Source: Gammaproteobacteria bacterium
GTDB lineage: Bacteria > Pseudomonadota > Gammaproteobacteria > Steroidobacterales > Steroidobacteraceae
DNA: 64,000 nt
Reading direction: 5' to 3'
NCBI GenBank assembly: GCA_025355645.1
Contig: JANXZG010000053.1
Span: forward strand, 62,001 to 126,000
Part shown: in pieces, positions 16,831 to 29,398 of the stretch
Position numbering within the stretch: position 1 is the stretch's first letter
How the letters are laid out: each line of letters begins with the position of its first letter
Notes under the pieces: model-generated
Database searches by the model: none
What the model was told of the DNA's origin: nothing
Seen by the model: only the letters and a program-made list of their open reading frames with translations
Translations under genes and position numbers: made by a program

Positions 16831-17370
16831 ATGACTACCGAACTCGATGTTCTGGGCATTGTCAGTGACCGGCTGTCGGTACATGGTCTGCCGTTCATGC
16901 TGACCGGCTCGTTTGCGCTGGCCTACTATGCGACTCCTCGCATGACGCGCGACCTTGACATCGTCGTGGCGCTAAACGCCCATGACCTCGATACCGTGGT
17001 ATCCGCCTTCACAGCAGACTTTTACATTGATGCAGCCGCCGCGAGCGAAGCCATCCTGTCTGAGCGCATGTTTAATATCATGCACATCGAAAGCGGGGTT
17101 AAAGTCGACCTGATCGTCCGCAAGTCTTGCGAATATCGTCGAGTCGAGTTCGAGCGCCGCCAAGCTGTCAGGATCGCCGAGCTCCGCACCTGGATCGTAT
17201 CCTGCGAAGACCTGATCCTGTCCAAGGCTGTATGGGCGCTTGAATCGGATTCAGAATTGCAACGGCGGGATATTCGCCTGTTGCTTGCTGAGTGTACCGA
17301 TCTGGACTATATCCGCCGATGGGCGCCGTTACTGGGCGTTTCGAAGCTAATCGAGGAGCTGATGCCTTGA
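16831..17370 (+). CDS. MNT-fold nucleotidyltransferase (AbiEii/DUF6036-like)
   Basis: A 179-residue protein with the minimal nucleotidyltransferase motif GSFALAYYATPRMTRDLDIVV (G-S, then D-x-D at about residues 48-50) and a third acidic residue in KVDLIV. All three catalytic acids are present. The family includes toxin components of AbiE-like toxin-antitoxin pairs that modify tRNA, as well as antitoxins. It overlaps the next gene by 4 nt. The function here is unproven. Confidence 0.8.
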   Translation: MTTELDVLGIVSDRLSVHGLPFMLTGSFALAYYATPRMTRDLDIVVALNAHDLDTVVSAFTADFYIDAAAASEAILSERMFNIMHIESGVKVDLIVRKSCEYRRVEFERRQAVRIAELRTWIVSCEDLILSKAVWALESDSELQRRDIRLLLAECTDLDYIRRWAPLLGVSKLIEELMP

Positions 17371-17612
17371 ACGACACGCCGGACACTGTGGTCAGATTGG
17401 TTGCCGATCGACACCGGGCGATGACACCGACGGAGCGTTGCCGAGCAGCGTCCTCCATGTTCGAGACAGCCCGCGCAATGGTCGATTCTTCATTGCCGTC
17501 AGGCTTGACGCTCGAGGAGCGCCGGCTTGCTGCGATCCGGCGGCTGTACCGCGGTGAATTGCCGGAGTCCGCCCTGGTCATGCACGCAAAATTTCGCCCG
17601 ACTGAGCCTTAG
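17367..17612 (+). CDS. small partner protein of the nucleotidyltransferase
   Basis: An 81-residue protein starting with TTG at 17367, whose codon overlaps the upstream stop (TTGA). GAGGAG lies 9 nt upstream, supporting this start. The core RCRAASSMFETARAMVDSSLP...ERRLAAIRRLYRGELP resembles short proteins that commonly sit next to AbiEii-like nucleotidyltransferases. It is probably the matching component of a two-gene module. Confidence 0.72.
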   Translation: MNDTPDTVVRLVADRHRAMTPTERCRAASSMFETARAMVDSSLPSGLTLEERRLAAIRRLYRGELPESALVMHAKFRPTEP

Positions 17613-17661
17613 GGATTACTTCAAGGCGGCGGCTGGTTCACAGCAAGCTTCGATATGCTCA

Positions 17662-18264
17662 TCAGCGCACCGGGCCCCGGGCGGGATCCGTGGCGGGCAA
17701 TACCTCCGCGGCCCAGTCCATGCGCTTCCAATTCGGGATCGGCGTAGCCGACGCGGCGCGCGGCACGAACGTCGAGCGCTCCACCAATTGCAACTTGTGG
17801 ATATAGCGTGGGCAGTTCGCGAATACCTGGCGCACCGTGACTCGCACGACGAACTGCGCTTCCGGATAGGCGGGGTCAAGGGATGCCGCGGGCTCGATGC
17901 ACGCGGTCCCGTTCACGCGAAGGCGGCTCTGGCGTTCGAAATCGATGAACAGCAAACCCACATGTGCGTTCTCGGCGGCGTTTCCCATCGATAGGTACAT
18001 GCCATTGCCGTCATAATTCGGAAAGGCCAGCGTGCGCTGATCGAGTACCCGAACGAATCCCGGGTCACCGCCCCGGTAGGAGCAGTTCGGCCGCCCGGCG
18101 GCATCCGCGGTCGCGAGGAAGAACATGTCCATGCGCTCGATGAAGCTGCGGTCATCGGCCGTCATCTGCTCGCGGACCAAGCGCTGCTCAATCCGGTCGG
18201 CCAGTCGTTCGGTATCAAACTTTTTCTGCAGCCGCCGCTGGCTGTCCGTGTAAAGCGTAGGCAC
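17662..18264 (-). CDS. pyridoxamine 5'-phosphate oxidase-family (FMN split-barrel) protein
   Basis: About 200 residues. The split-barrel core is seen in DMFFLATADAAGRPNCSYRGGDPGF, then VLDQRTLAFPNYDGNGMYLSMGN and VGLLFIDFERQSRLRVNG, typical of PPOX-family flavin or F420 proteins. I chose GTG at 18264 because GGGGAAG precedes it and family members start near YT-x-x-QR. A TTG at 18282 has no ribosome site. It lies downstream of a cupin gene with a 24-nt gap, and the divergent TetR gene probably controls both. Confidence 0.82.
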   Translation of the reverse strand: MPTLYTDSQRRLQKKFDTERLADRIEQRLVREQMTADDRSFIERMDMFFLATADAAGRPNCSYRGGDPGFVRVLDQRTLAFPNYDGNGMYLSMGNAAENAHVGLLFIDFERQSRLRVNGTACIEPAASLDPAYPEAQFVVRVTVRQVFANCPRYIHKLQLVERSTFVPRAASATPIPNWKRMDWAAEVLPATDPARGPVR

Positions 18265-18288
18265 GGACTTCCCCGGGCGCAACTGCCG

Positions 18289-18660
18289 TCAGGTTCGCTT
18301 GGCGTAATTGCTGGCCCCGAACCAGTCGATCACGACGGCCGGCTCATCGCCCACGACCCAGGCGTCATGGCCTTTTGGCAGAGAAGTGACGTCTCCGGGG
18401 CCCGCGATGAACTCGGTGCCGTCATCCATGCGGATCGCCAGTTTGCCGGAGACGTGATACTGAAAATGCGGCGCTTGGCAGCTTGTTGTCTTGGCGATGG
18501 GCTTGACGTCCTGGGACCAGCGCCAGCCCGGCTTGAATATCATGCGGCCAACTTCGGCGCCGCCGACAGTCAGGATCTCGGCCTGGCCATTCGGGAAATT
18601 ACGGACTTCGTCGGGCTTCACGAATGACTTGTGCTCGGTTTTCTGCTCGTGGCTGTGCAT
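18289..18660 (-). CDS. cupin-domain protein
   Basis: A 123-residue single-domain cupin: PGWRWSQDVKPIAKTTSCQAPHFQYHVSG carries the first metal motif, and PGDVTSLPKGHDAWVVGDEP the second. Its metal ligands appear partly changed (QAPHFQYHVSG), so binding is likely but function unknown. It begins 114 nt from the divergent TetR regulator, with a palindromic operator between them. Confidence 0.82.
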   Translation of the reverse strand: MHSHEQKTEHKSFVKPDEVRNFPNGQAEILTVGGAEVGRMIFKPGWRWSQDVKPIAKTTSCQAPHFQYHVSGKLAIRMDDGTEFIAGPGDVTSLPKGHDAWVVGDEPAVVIDWFGASNYAKRT

Positions 18661-18738
18661 GGCTGTCTCCCTGTCGATGAAGTTCCCATTTGAAAGGTCT
18701 ATCGGTAGATTGCTCCTCTAATCCCGGCATGGTAGTTT

Positions 18739-18752
18739 ACCTACTAGTAGGT
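18739..18752. promoter_or_regulatory. palindromic operator, probable TetR-family site
   Basis: ACCTACTAGTAGGT is a perfect 14-bp palindrome, extended to a near-symmetric 20-mer by flanking TT/AA. It lies 22 nt before the TetR-family start and between divergent genes, as expected for autorepression plus control of the cupin/PPOX genes. Confidence 0.7.
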
Positions 18753-18774
18753 TAATTGCAAGTCATACGAATCC

Positions 18775-19407
18775 ATGAAAAAAACGCTATCCCCGCCCCG
18801 CACCGCACCACTGACCGCCGCGGCCACCGCTATCTTGGATGTGGCCGAGCAGCTCGCGCAGACGCGCGGCTACAACGGCTTCAGTTATGCGGATATTGCA
18901 GCGCAACTCGGCGTAACCAAGGCAAGCCTTCACTATCATTTTCCGTCCAAGGCCGAGCTCGGGCGCGCGCTGATCGAGCGCTACCGCGGCCTGTTTGCCA
19001 CCGCGCTCGAGGCAATCGACGCGCACACGCTGGAACCGCAGGAAAAGCTGCGCCAGTACGTTGGCCTCTATGAGTCAGTGCTAAGCAACGAGCGCATGTG
19101 CCTGTGCGGCATGCTGGCCGCGGAACACTCGACGCTACCGCCGCCCATGCAGGAAGAGCTGAAATTGTTTTTTGATGCGAATGAGCGCTGGCTGACGACC
19201 GTGCTGGACAAAGGACTTCGCGCGGGCGTCCTTCGATTCATGGAACCCGCGCAGGAACGGGCGCGCGTGCTGATCGGCACCCTCGAAGGGGCGATGCTGG
19301 TCGCACGCTCCTACGGCAATCCGCAGCGCTTCCAGAGGGCCGCGGCTTGCGTGCTGGCGGACCTCGGCGCCCTGCACGCGAGCAGGCGCAGGACAAAAAA
19401 AGCTTAG
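18775..19407 (+). CDS. TetR/AcrR family transcriptional regulator
   Basis: A 210-residue protein with an N-terminal helix-turn-helix (YNGFSYADIAAQLGVTKASLHYHFPSKAEL, about residues 37-65) and a helical ligand-binding C-terminal half. The C-terminal part has LYESVLSNERMCLCGMLAAE, resembling a subgroup linked to quinone or electrophile stress. It is divergent from the cupin gene, and a perfect palindrome lies in the spacer. The 3' end overlaps the convergent FMN oxidase gene by 4 nt. Confidence 0.9.
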   Translation: MKKTLSPPRTAPLTAAATAILDVAEQLAQTRGYNGFSYADIAAQLGVTKASLHYHFPSKAELGRALIERYRGLFATALEAIDAHTLEPQEKLRQYVGLYESVLSNERMCLCGMLAAEHSTLPPPMQEELKLFFDANERWLTTVLDKGLRAGVLRFMEPAQERARVLIGTLEGAMLVARSYGNPQRFQRAAACVLADLGALHASRRRTKKA

Positions 19408-20648
19408 CGCCAGCTCGAGGCGATCACGTGGCCCGGCGTGATGCTCGCAAGTGTCGGAGTACCTGCCTGGCGCATGATCTGCTGCAGTTCCCGGGTCAGG
19501 ATGTCGATCACGGCTTCGACTCCTGGCTGGCCAAATGCGGCAAGTCCCCAGGCCTGTGGCCGGCCAATGCCGACGCCTGTCGCCCCGAGCGCCAGCGCCT
19601 TGAACACATCGGTGCCACGGCGCACGCCGCCGTCGAGCAGCACAGGAACGCGGCCGCCGACCGCCGTTGCGATCTCCGGCAGGCAATCGAGCGTTGCGCG
19701 CAGCGTCTCCTCGTTGCGCCCGCCATGATTCGACACGATAACGCCATCAGCGCCATGGGCGACCGCAAGCGACGCATCTTCCCCGGTCACGATGCCCTTG
19801 ACCAGCAGCTTGCCCTTGACCAATGTCCGCAACCGGTCGAGAAAGGCGGGCGTGATGTCGGGCGGCGTTATCGTCGTGGCGCGGGACATGTCGAGGCCGG
19901 CGTACATGGGCGCCTTGCGTAATTGATCGTGTGAACCGTTAATGTGGCAGTCGCTGCAGGTTCGGCTATCGGTGCGTATCGCGCGAAACAGCGTCTCATT
20001 GTTGCGTAAGTAGTTGCGTCCCTGCTGGCTGTCGACGGTCAGTACAATGGCGGGACACCCGGCGCGCTCGGCTCGCTTGACCACCGCCTCGGTCACCCGC
20101 CAGTCATCGGTCGGGTAGAGCTGCTGCCAGACGGGCGCGCCGCGCGCCTCAATGACCGGCTCGACGGCGGTTGAGCCGACGTTTGAGAGCATCATCAGCA
20201 TTGACCGGGATTTTGCGGCCCGCGCCGTCCCGAGCTCGGCGTCTGGATGAAAGGCGCGCTGGCCAGAGACAGCCGACAGGTAAATCGGTGTGGGCCAGCT
20301 CGTGCCGAGCAGGCTGCGCGAGGAGTCGATGCGGCTGACATCGACGAAGCGGCGCGCGCGGATCTCATAATGGGAAAACGCATCGTGATTGCGCGCGACC
20401 GTGCGGTCATCGTCATTGCCCGTGGCAATGTAGCCGAAGTGCGCCGGCGGCAATGCCTCGCGCGCCAGCGCCTCGAACTCCATGACATTGAGCACCTGGT
20501 CGGCGGACGTAATCGGTGCCGGCGCACGCAGGAAGGCCTTGCCAGGCAACAGCCCCTCGGCCAGTGACCGCGCGGCGATGGCCGGCAGTATGGCAAGGCC
20601 GCCCAGCACGGCGCGACGCGTCGTGCGTGATGATCTCGAAGTACCCAT
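19404..20648 (-). CDS. Tat-exported FMN-dependent alpha-hydroxyacid oxidase with CxxCH motif
   Basis: A 414-residue TIM-barrel flavoprotein. A twin-arginine leader (RTTRRAVLGGLAILP) indicates folded export. FMN hydroxyacid-oxidase marks are present: FGYIATGNDDD, the Lys in LLVKGIV, the catalytic His in VSNHGGR, and LLDGGVRRGTDVFKALALGA. Cys231-Ser-Asp-Cys-His235 is a CxxCH sequence in the loop region, where c-type heme would be unusual. The ATG at 20648 follows a GGAAGGGG ribosome site. Substrate may be L-lactate or another 2-hydroxyacid. The 3' end touches the convergent TetR gene. Confidence 0.88.
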   Translation of the reverse strand: MGTSRSSRTTRRAVLGGLAILPAIAARSLAEGLLPGKAFLRAPAPITSADQVLNVMEFEALAREALPPAHFGYIATGNDDDRTVARNHDAFSHYEIRARRFVDVSRIDSSRSLLGTSWPTPIYLSAVSGQRAFHPDAELGTARAAKSRSMLMMLSNVGSTAVEPVIEARGAPVWQQLYPTDDWRVTEAVVKRAERAGCPAIVLTVDSQQGRNYLRNNETLFRAIRTDSRTCSDCHINGSHDQLRKAPMYAGLDMSRATTITPPDITPAFLDRLRTLVKGKLLVKGIVTGEDASLAVAHGADGVIVSNHGGRNEETLRATLDCLPEIATAVGGRVPVLLDGGVRRGTDVFKALALGATGVGIGRPQAWGLAAFGQPGVEAVIDILTRELQQIMRQAGTPTLASITPGHVIASSWR

Positions 20649-20727
20649 GGCATCCCCTTCCAGCGCGAATTTCTTCTGCAGGCAATCTAACATAGGCGGG
20701 AAGTCGGACGGCCGGTACAATTTAAGT

Positions 20728-21432
20728 GTGGATCACCTGCTGGATAATATCGTCTGGCATTCCCTGGCCGGAGCCCACTCGGTTTTTTCGGTGGGCACGC
20801 ACACAGCCCGCCGGTATGCGCCGGGCTTCTCACCGATGCTGGGCTTCGCGGCCGCGGAGGATCCGGACTTTGACGCGATCGCGCCTTATTGCGCGGCCGG
20901 CGAGAGCTTCTATTGCGATGCCTGGTCGGGCCCGGCCCCGGTAAACTGGAGCATCGAAAAAGAATCTACGATGTTCAAGATGATCTGGGAAGCGGCGCGA
21001 CCGGACCTCGACGATCTCCCTGAGCCTTCGCGGCTGGATGCGTCCCATGCCGGGCAGGCACTCGCGCTTGCGGACCTGACGCACCCGGGCCCATTTGGCC
21101 TGCGCACGATCGAGCTGGGCGAGTACCTCGGATTCTTTGCGGGGCCGCGGCTCATCGCGATGGCAGGCGAGCGGTTGCAGGCGGGAAACTTGCGAGAAAT
21201 CAGCGGGGTTTGCACGCATCCGGATTTCCAGGGGCGGGGGCTGGCGCGGCGCCTGATGGTGCGGCTGATCCGCCGTCAGCTGCAGCGCCGCGAGATCCCG
21301 GTCTTGCATGTCATGTGCGAAAATCACGCGGCCCACAGACTCTATGAGCGCATGGGCTTTCGCGACCATCGCGTATCGGTCGTCCGGGTTATTTCGCCGC
21401 GCGCTGCTGCAGGTACGAATCGGCCGCGCTGA
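20728..21432 (+). CDS. GNAT-family N-acetyltransferase
   Basis: A 234-residue protein starting with GTG. The C-terminal half has the GNAT acetyl-CoA block ISGVCTHPDFQGRGLARRLMVRLI (about 153-176) and the terminal NHAAHRLYERMGFRDHR motif. The N-terminal half (about residues 1-110) is unlike the small GNATs and may bind the acceptor. The acceptor is unknown. Its last 44 nt overlap the convergent M1 aminopeptidase gene. No clear ribosome site precedes the GTG, so the exact start is uncertain. Confidence 0.83.
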   Translation: MDHLLDNIVWHSLAGAHSVFSVGTHTARRYAPGFSPMLGFAAAEDPDFDAIAPYCAAGESFYCDAWSGPAPVNWSIEKESTMFKMIWEAARPDLDDLPEPSRLDASHAGQALALADLTHPGPFGLRTIELGEYLGFFAGPRLIAMAGERLQAGNLREISGVCTHPDFQGRGLARRLMVRLIRRQLQRREIPVLHVMCENHAAHRLYERMGFRDHRVSVVRVISPRAAAGTNRPR

Positions 21433-24046
21433 CCAGGGTTGCCTGCTCGGCGCGATTGAACGTTGCCGCTGCCATGCCGCGATCGATCACGGGCGACAGC
21501 TCCGGCGGCAACTTTGAGCGGATCCAGGTCTCCAGTTCAGGCAGCGGCACCGCGTTGCCGTAGATCTCCGGTACGTCCTGCGCCAGGGTGATATTGGCTT
21601 CAGCACCGAGCCCTGCCAGCAATTTATCGGCATTCGGCGCGAAGGCTTGCCAGGAAAGCTGTCCGTGCCCGAAAGCGAGGGTCGCGAGCATCCCGAACCC
21701 CAGCATATTTGCCTGCGGCGGCAAATCACCCGATATCGCGATGGCCGCGGCGCGCGCCGCGAGCTTCGGGTCATCGACGTTCGTCAGCGCGATGTAATTA
21801 CGCCGCAGCTCGAACGGGTCGCTGGATGCCTTCGCGAGCGCGTGCAGCTGATCGAAGGTGCTCGCATCGGCATGGTGCGCGACCACCCTGAGCAGGACCT
21901 GCTGGTCGTCGATGGGCACGCGACTAGGGTCGGCCAGGAAGGCGGCATAGCGGCTGCGCGCCTCGGCAATGACGGCTGCATCACCCCAGGCCCCCAAGTC
22001 GTTGAGCAGCGCGTGGCGCAGCGCCGGCACATCGGGCGTCTCGTCCGGCTTTGCATCCCACCCCAGCCGCTGGAATGGCGTATTCAGCAGTGAGCGCGCA
22101 TAGGCTGTGAAGGCGTCGTGGCCGGCCGTGCCGCGCTCGGCGCGTTCGATGGCCCCGAGCGCCTGTTCGATCTGTTGCCACGCGCGGGTATCGAGGCTCT
22201 GGCCCATCGCCTCGGCGAGCGCGAGATAGCTCGGCAGCGCGGCATTGCCCGATTCGACCAGCGCCCATTGATCGTCGAGCATCGCGATCTTGTCGCCGTT
22301 CGGCAGGCTCGCAAAGCTGTGGGCATTGGCCGCGATGGTCGGCGCATCATAGCTTGCGCGAAAATATCCCACGCCGTCGGCATTGACGCTGAGCGGCTCC
22401 CCGCAGCGCCCCACCGCAACACTCTGCCCATCGGCTGAGAACAGCAGGCTATGCGTCTCGCCCTGGGCGCCCGAGCGGATTTGCAAAGGCACGCTCCAGC
22501 GCAGTGCCGCTTTGTCCTCGCCGGTCAGCAGGAATCGATGCTGCGACAGGCTCAGGCTTCGCGCGCCGGCCGCGTCGCAATGCGTGGTTACCGAGACCAG
22601 CGGAAACCCCGGCTGCTCGGCCCAGCTGCCGACGACCGTGGCAAGGTCGGTCCGGCCCGAGGCACTGCCGAGCGCGTTCCACAAATCAGCGCCGGTCGCA
22701 TTCGAGAATGCGCGTGCCTTCATGTAGGCGCGCAGCCCTTCGCGAAATTTATCCGGTCCGAGGTAGGCTTCGAACATGCGCATCACGGTCTGGCCCTTGC
22801 CCCCGACCATGTTCTGGTCGTAGGAATTCGATGCCGCCGACTCGTCAGTGACATGCACGTGGATCGCCTCGGAGTTGGCCTGCGCGTCAGCGCGCATGGC
22901 GATCTCCCGGTTGCGATCCTCGGTCTCCCAGATATGCCATTCGGGATGGCGCAGCTGGGTTTCCTTGTGCTGCATCCAGAACGTCATGCTCTCGTTGAGC
23001 CACTCCTCGTCCCACCAGGCGAGCGTGACCAGGTCCCCGAACCATTGATGCGCGAGTTCATGGGCCTGGATCGTGAACACGGTCTGGCGATTGGCCTGCG
23101 TGCTCTTCGGTGTCACGAGCAGCACGAACTCCGTATACGTGATGGCCCCCCAGTTCTCCATGGCGCCGGAAAAGCCACCGGGGATCGCGATCGAATCAAG
23201 TTTCGGCAGCGGAAACGGGTAGCCGAAATAGTCGCTGTAGTCGGCCACGATGTCCCGCGTGTTCGCAAGCGCCCAGCTGCCCTCATGCTCATTACCGCCG
23301 ACGGCCCACAGGCCCATGTGCAGGCCTTTGTCATCGAGGCCGATCGAGGCCAGCTCGCCGGCGCTCAGCTCCACCAGGTAAGCAGACATTCGCGGCGTGC
23401 GCGCGAACGTCGTTGTCGCGAGTTCCCCACTGACAACCCGGCGCGCAACCGGCATGTTCGACACGGCCGTCCAGGCGGCGGGCAGCGTCGCGCTGATAGC
23501 GAACGTGGCGCGAAACGCCGGTTCATCCCAGCATGGAAAAACCCGCCGTGCATCGATCGACTCCAGCTGGGTCGAAAGCATCATGCCGCTGCTGCCATCG
23601 GGCAGCCGGTATTTCTGCACGAACATGCCGCGGGCTTCCTGCTCGAGCTTGCCGGTGTACGCGAAGCTCAAGGTGTGGCGCCCCATGGCAGCGGCTTTGC
23701 CGAGTGTCACGGTGGTCAGCTGTTTCGCATCGTCGGAAACCGTGGACTTGACCGGCTTGCCATCGAGCGTGACGCCTGAGAGCACCTCGTTCAGCGAATC
23801 GAACACGATCGTCGCGGTTGCCTTGCGGAACTCGAGCACCACGCTGACATGGCCTGCGATCGATAGTGAGCCCGCGTCGGGCTTCAGGTCCACGGTGTAG
23901 TCGAGTGGCACGACCTCCTTCGGCAGGCGGCCGGGCGTGGTATCGAGGGAAAATGGCGCGGCGTCCGCGCCGAACGCTGCGCTCAGCAGCAGTGCCGCGG
24001 CGAGGCCGCAAGGCGCACGAATATTGCGCGCAGTCGCTTTGTTCAT
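21389..24046 (-). CDS. exported M1-family zinc aminopeptidase
   Basis: An 885-residue protein with a signal peptide ending near FGADAAP. M1 motifs are complete: GAMENWGAITY for N-terminal recognition, and HELAHQWFGD with the downstream Glu in WLNESMTFW (zinc ligands and catalytic Glu). The C-terminal half is helical as in APN/ERAP-like enzymes. It removes N-terminal residues from peptides, here probably in the periplasm. The gene ends the gyrB transcription run; its ATG is 10 nt after the gyrB stop, so it may be read from that operon. Confidence 0.93.
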   Translation of the reverse strand: MNKATARNIRAPCGLAAALLLSAAFGADAAPFSLDTTPGRLPKEVVPLDYTVDLKPDAGSLSIAGHVSVVLEFRKATATIVFDSLNEVLSGVTLDGKPVKSTVSDDAKQLTTVTLGKAAAMGRHTLSFAYTGKLEQEARGMFVQKYRLPDGSSGMMLSTQLESIDARRVFPCWDEPAFRATFAISATLPAAWTAVSNMPVARRVVSGELATTTFARTPRMSAYLVELSAGELASIGLDDKGLHMGLWAVGGNEHEGSWALANTRDIVADYSDYFGYPFPLPKLDSIAIPGGFSGAMENWGAITYTEFVLLVTPKSTQANRQTVFTIQAHELAHQWFGDLVTLAWWDEEWLNESMTFWMQHKETQLRHPEWHIWETEDRNREIAMRADAQANSEAIHVHVTDESAASNSYDQNMVGGKGQTVMRMFEAYLGPDKFREGLRAYMKARAFSNATGADLWNALGSASGRTDLATVVGSWAEQPGFPLVSVTTHCDAAGARSLSLSQHRFLLTGEDKAALRWSVPLQIRSGAQGETHSLLFSADGQSVAVGRCGEPLSVNADGVGYFRASYDAPTIAANAHSFASLPNGDKIAMLDDQWALVESGNAALPSYLALAEAMGQSLDTRAWQQIEQALGAIERAERGTAGHDAFTAYARSLLNTPFQRLGWDAKPDETPDVPALRHALLNDLGAWGDAAVIAEARSRYAAFLADPSRVPIDDQQVLLRVVAHHADASTFDQLHALAKASSDPFELRRNYIALTNVDDPKLAARAAAIAISGDLPPQANMLGFGMLATLAFGHGQLSWQAFAPNADKLLAGLGAEANITLAQDVPEIYGNAVPLPELETWIRSKLPPELSPVIDRGMAAATFNRAEQATLVSAADSYLQQRAAK

Positions 24047-24056
24047 TGCCAGTCCT

Positions 24057-28235
<4,179 letters not shown>

Positions 28236-28309
28236 CTACTCAATAATGACCAAAATAGACAATTAAAACAATGGTTTATGATGCGCTTGTCAGGGCCGGT
28301 TCGATGGCA

Positions 28310-28325
28310 GGTTCCACGTGGAACA
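28310..28325. other. parS-like site (one mismatch)
   Basis: GGTTCCACGTGGAACA differs from the parS consensus TGTTCCACGTGGAACA only at the first base. It lies just downstream of recF, and its last base precedes the recF stop codon by 2 nt. Confidence 0.8.
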
Positions 28326-28327
28326 TT

Positions 28328-29392
28328 TCAGCCTTCTGAAAGCACTCCATCCGCGATCCGGCAGCGCCTGCCGGGGGTGCCGAATGCGGAGAATTCGGCC
28401 TGTAAGGTCGTCACCACTAACTGATTCACGCCCCCTGAAACCTCTGCAATCAGAGCAGCTAGGTGAACTTGGTCCAGCTCTGCCGCCGGATCATCGAGCA
28501 GCAAGGTCGGGCGCCGCACGGCATCTGCGGGAAATAACTTCAGCTGGGCAATCAGCAGCGCGGCCGCCAGCAGCTTTTGCTGGCCACGGGAAATATTGTC
28601 CTTCGCCACGCGGGCATCGATCTGCACCACCAGCTCGGCCCGATGCGGACCCAGCTGTGTCGAGCCGCGTTCCTGATCCTGCGGCCAGCTTTGTGCGAGC
28701 GCCTCGGCGAGCGCCTGGTCTTTGGCCCAGCCAGTGCGATATCGTAGCTCAAGATCTTTACCCAGCAAGGATCTGGCCATCGCCGCGGCTGGGCCTTGCA
28801 ATTGATCGATGTACCGCATCCTCGCATCCGTCAGCGCATCGGCCTGCGGGATCAGCGCCTGGTCCCAGGCGACAACGGCTGCGCGGGCTTGCCGCGCTTT
28901 CAGCGCCGCATTTCGCTGGCGCAGGATGAGTCGGTAGCGCTGCCAGGATTCGATGAAGCCTTGTTCCACGTGGAACACTCCCCAATCCAGGAACCGGCGA
29001 CGGTAGTAAGGGCCGTCCTCGATCAATTTATGCACTTCGGGATCGATGATTTGCACGGGCAGGGCGAGAGCGAGATCCGCCAAGGACTTCGCAGGCGCAG
29101 CGGCAATACGCGCATGCACGCCATCGCGACTGCCTTCGATGCCCAAGGGAATACGGGAAGCCCCGGCGTCGACTTCTCCAAACACCCGGAATAACTCCGC
29201 ACCGCGACGAATGACATGATCGAGCCGGCGGGTCCGAAATGACCGACCGCGCCCCAGCATATAGATGGCCTCAAGCAGGCTCGTCTTGCCGGACGCATTA
29301 GCGCCGCTGATCAGGGTAAATTCAGGATCTAGCTGCAGGTCGATCGACTGCAAGCAGCGGAAGTCCGTTACCTGCAGCCGGCACAGCGCCAC
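28328..29392 (-). CDS. recF: DNA replication/recombination protein RecF
   Basis: A 354-residue SMC-like ATPase. Walker A is GANASGKTSLLEA (about residues 29-41), and the ABC signature region lies around SRGQQKLLAAALL with a DDPAAELD Walker B near 300. RecF loads RecA at gaps in the RecFOR pathway. It starts with GTG, 6 nt after the dnaN stop, in the standard dnaA-dnaN-recF-gyrB order. A perfect parS site lies inside the coding sequence at 28962-28977, so the codons there are constrained by a second function. Confidence 0.95.
   Translation of the reverse strand: MALCRLQVTDFRCLQSIDLQLDPEFTLISGANASGKTSLLEAIYMLGRGRSFRTRRLDHVIRRGAELFRVFGEVDAGASRIPLGIEGSRDGVHARIAAAPAKSLADLALALPVQIIDPEVHKLIEDGPYYRRRFLDWGVFHVEQGFIESWQRYRLILRQRNAALKARQARAAVVAWDQALIPQADALTDARMRYIDQLQGPAAAMARSLLGKDLELRYRTGWAKDQALAEALAQSWPQDQERGSTQLGPHRAELVVQIDARVAKDNISRGQQKLLAAALLIAQLKLFPADAVRRPTLLLDDPAAELDQVHLAALIAEVSGGVNQLVVTTLQAEFSAFGTPGRRCRIADGVLSEG
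28962..28977. other. perfect parS centromere site inside recF
   Basis: TGTTCCACGTGGAACA is the full 16-bp parS palindrome, which ParB binds and spreads from. It is embedded in recF codons, about 1.5 kb from the candidate oriC. A near-perfect second copy lies 650 bp away. Confidence 0.88.
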
Positions 29393-29398
29393 GCCCGC

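Noticed and set aside
22451..23779. 442-codon plus-strand frame opposite the M1 aminopeptidase
   Set aside because: Antisense to the HELAHQW and GAMEN region; no family character.
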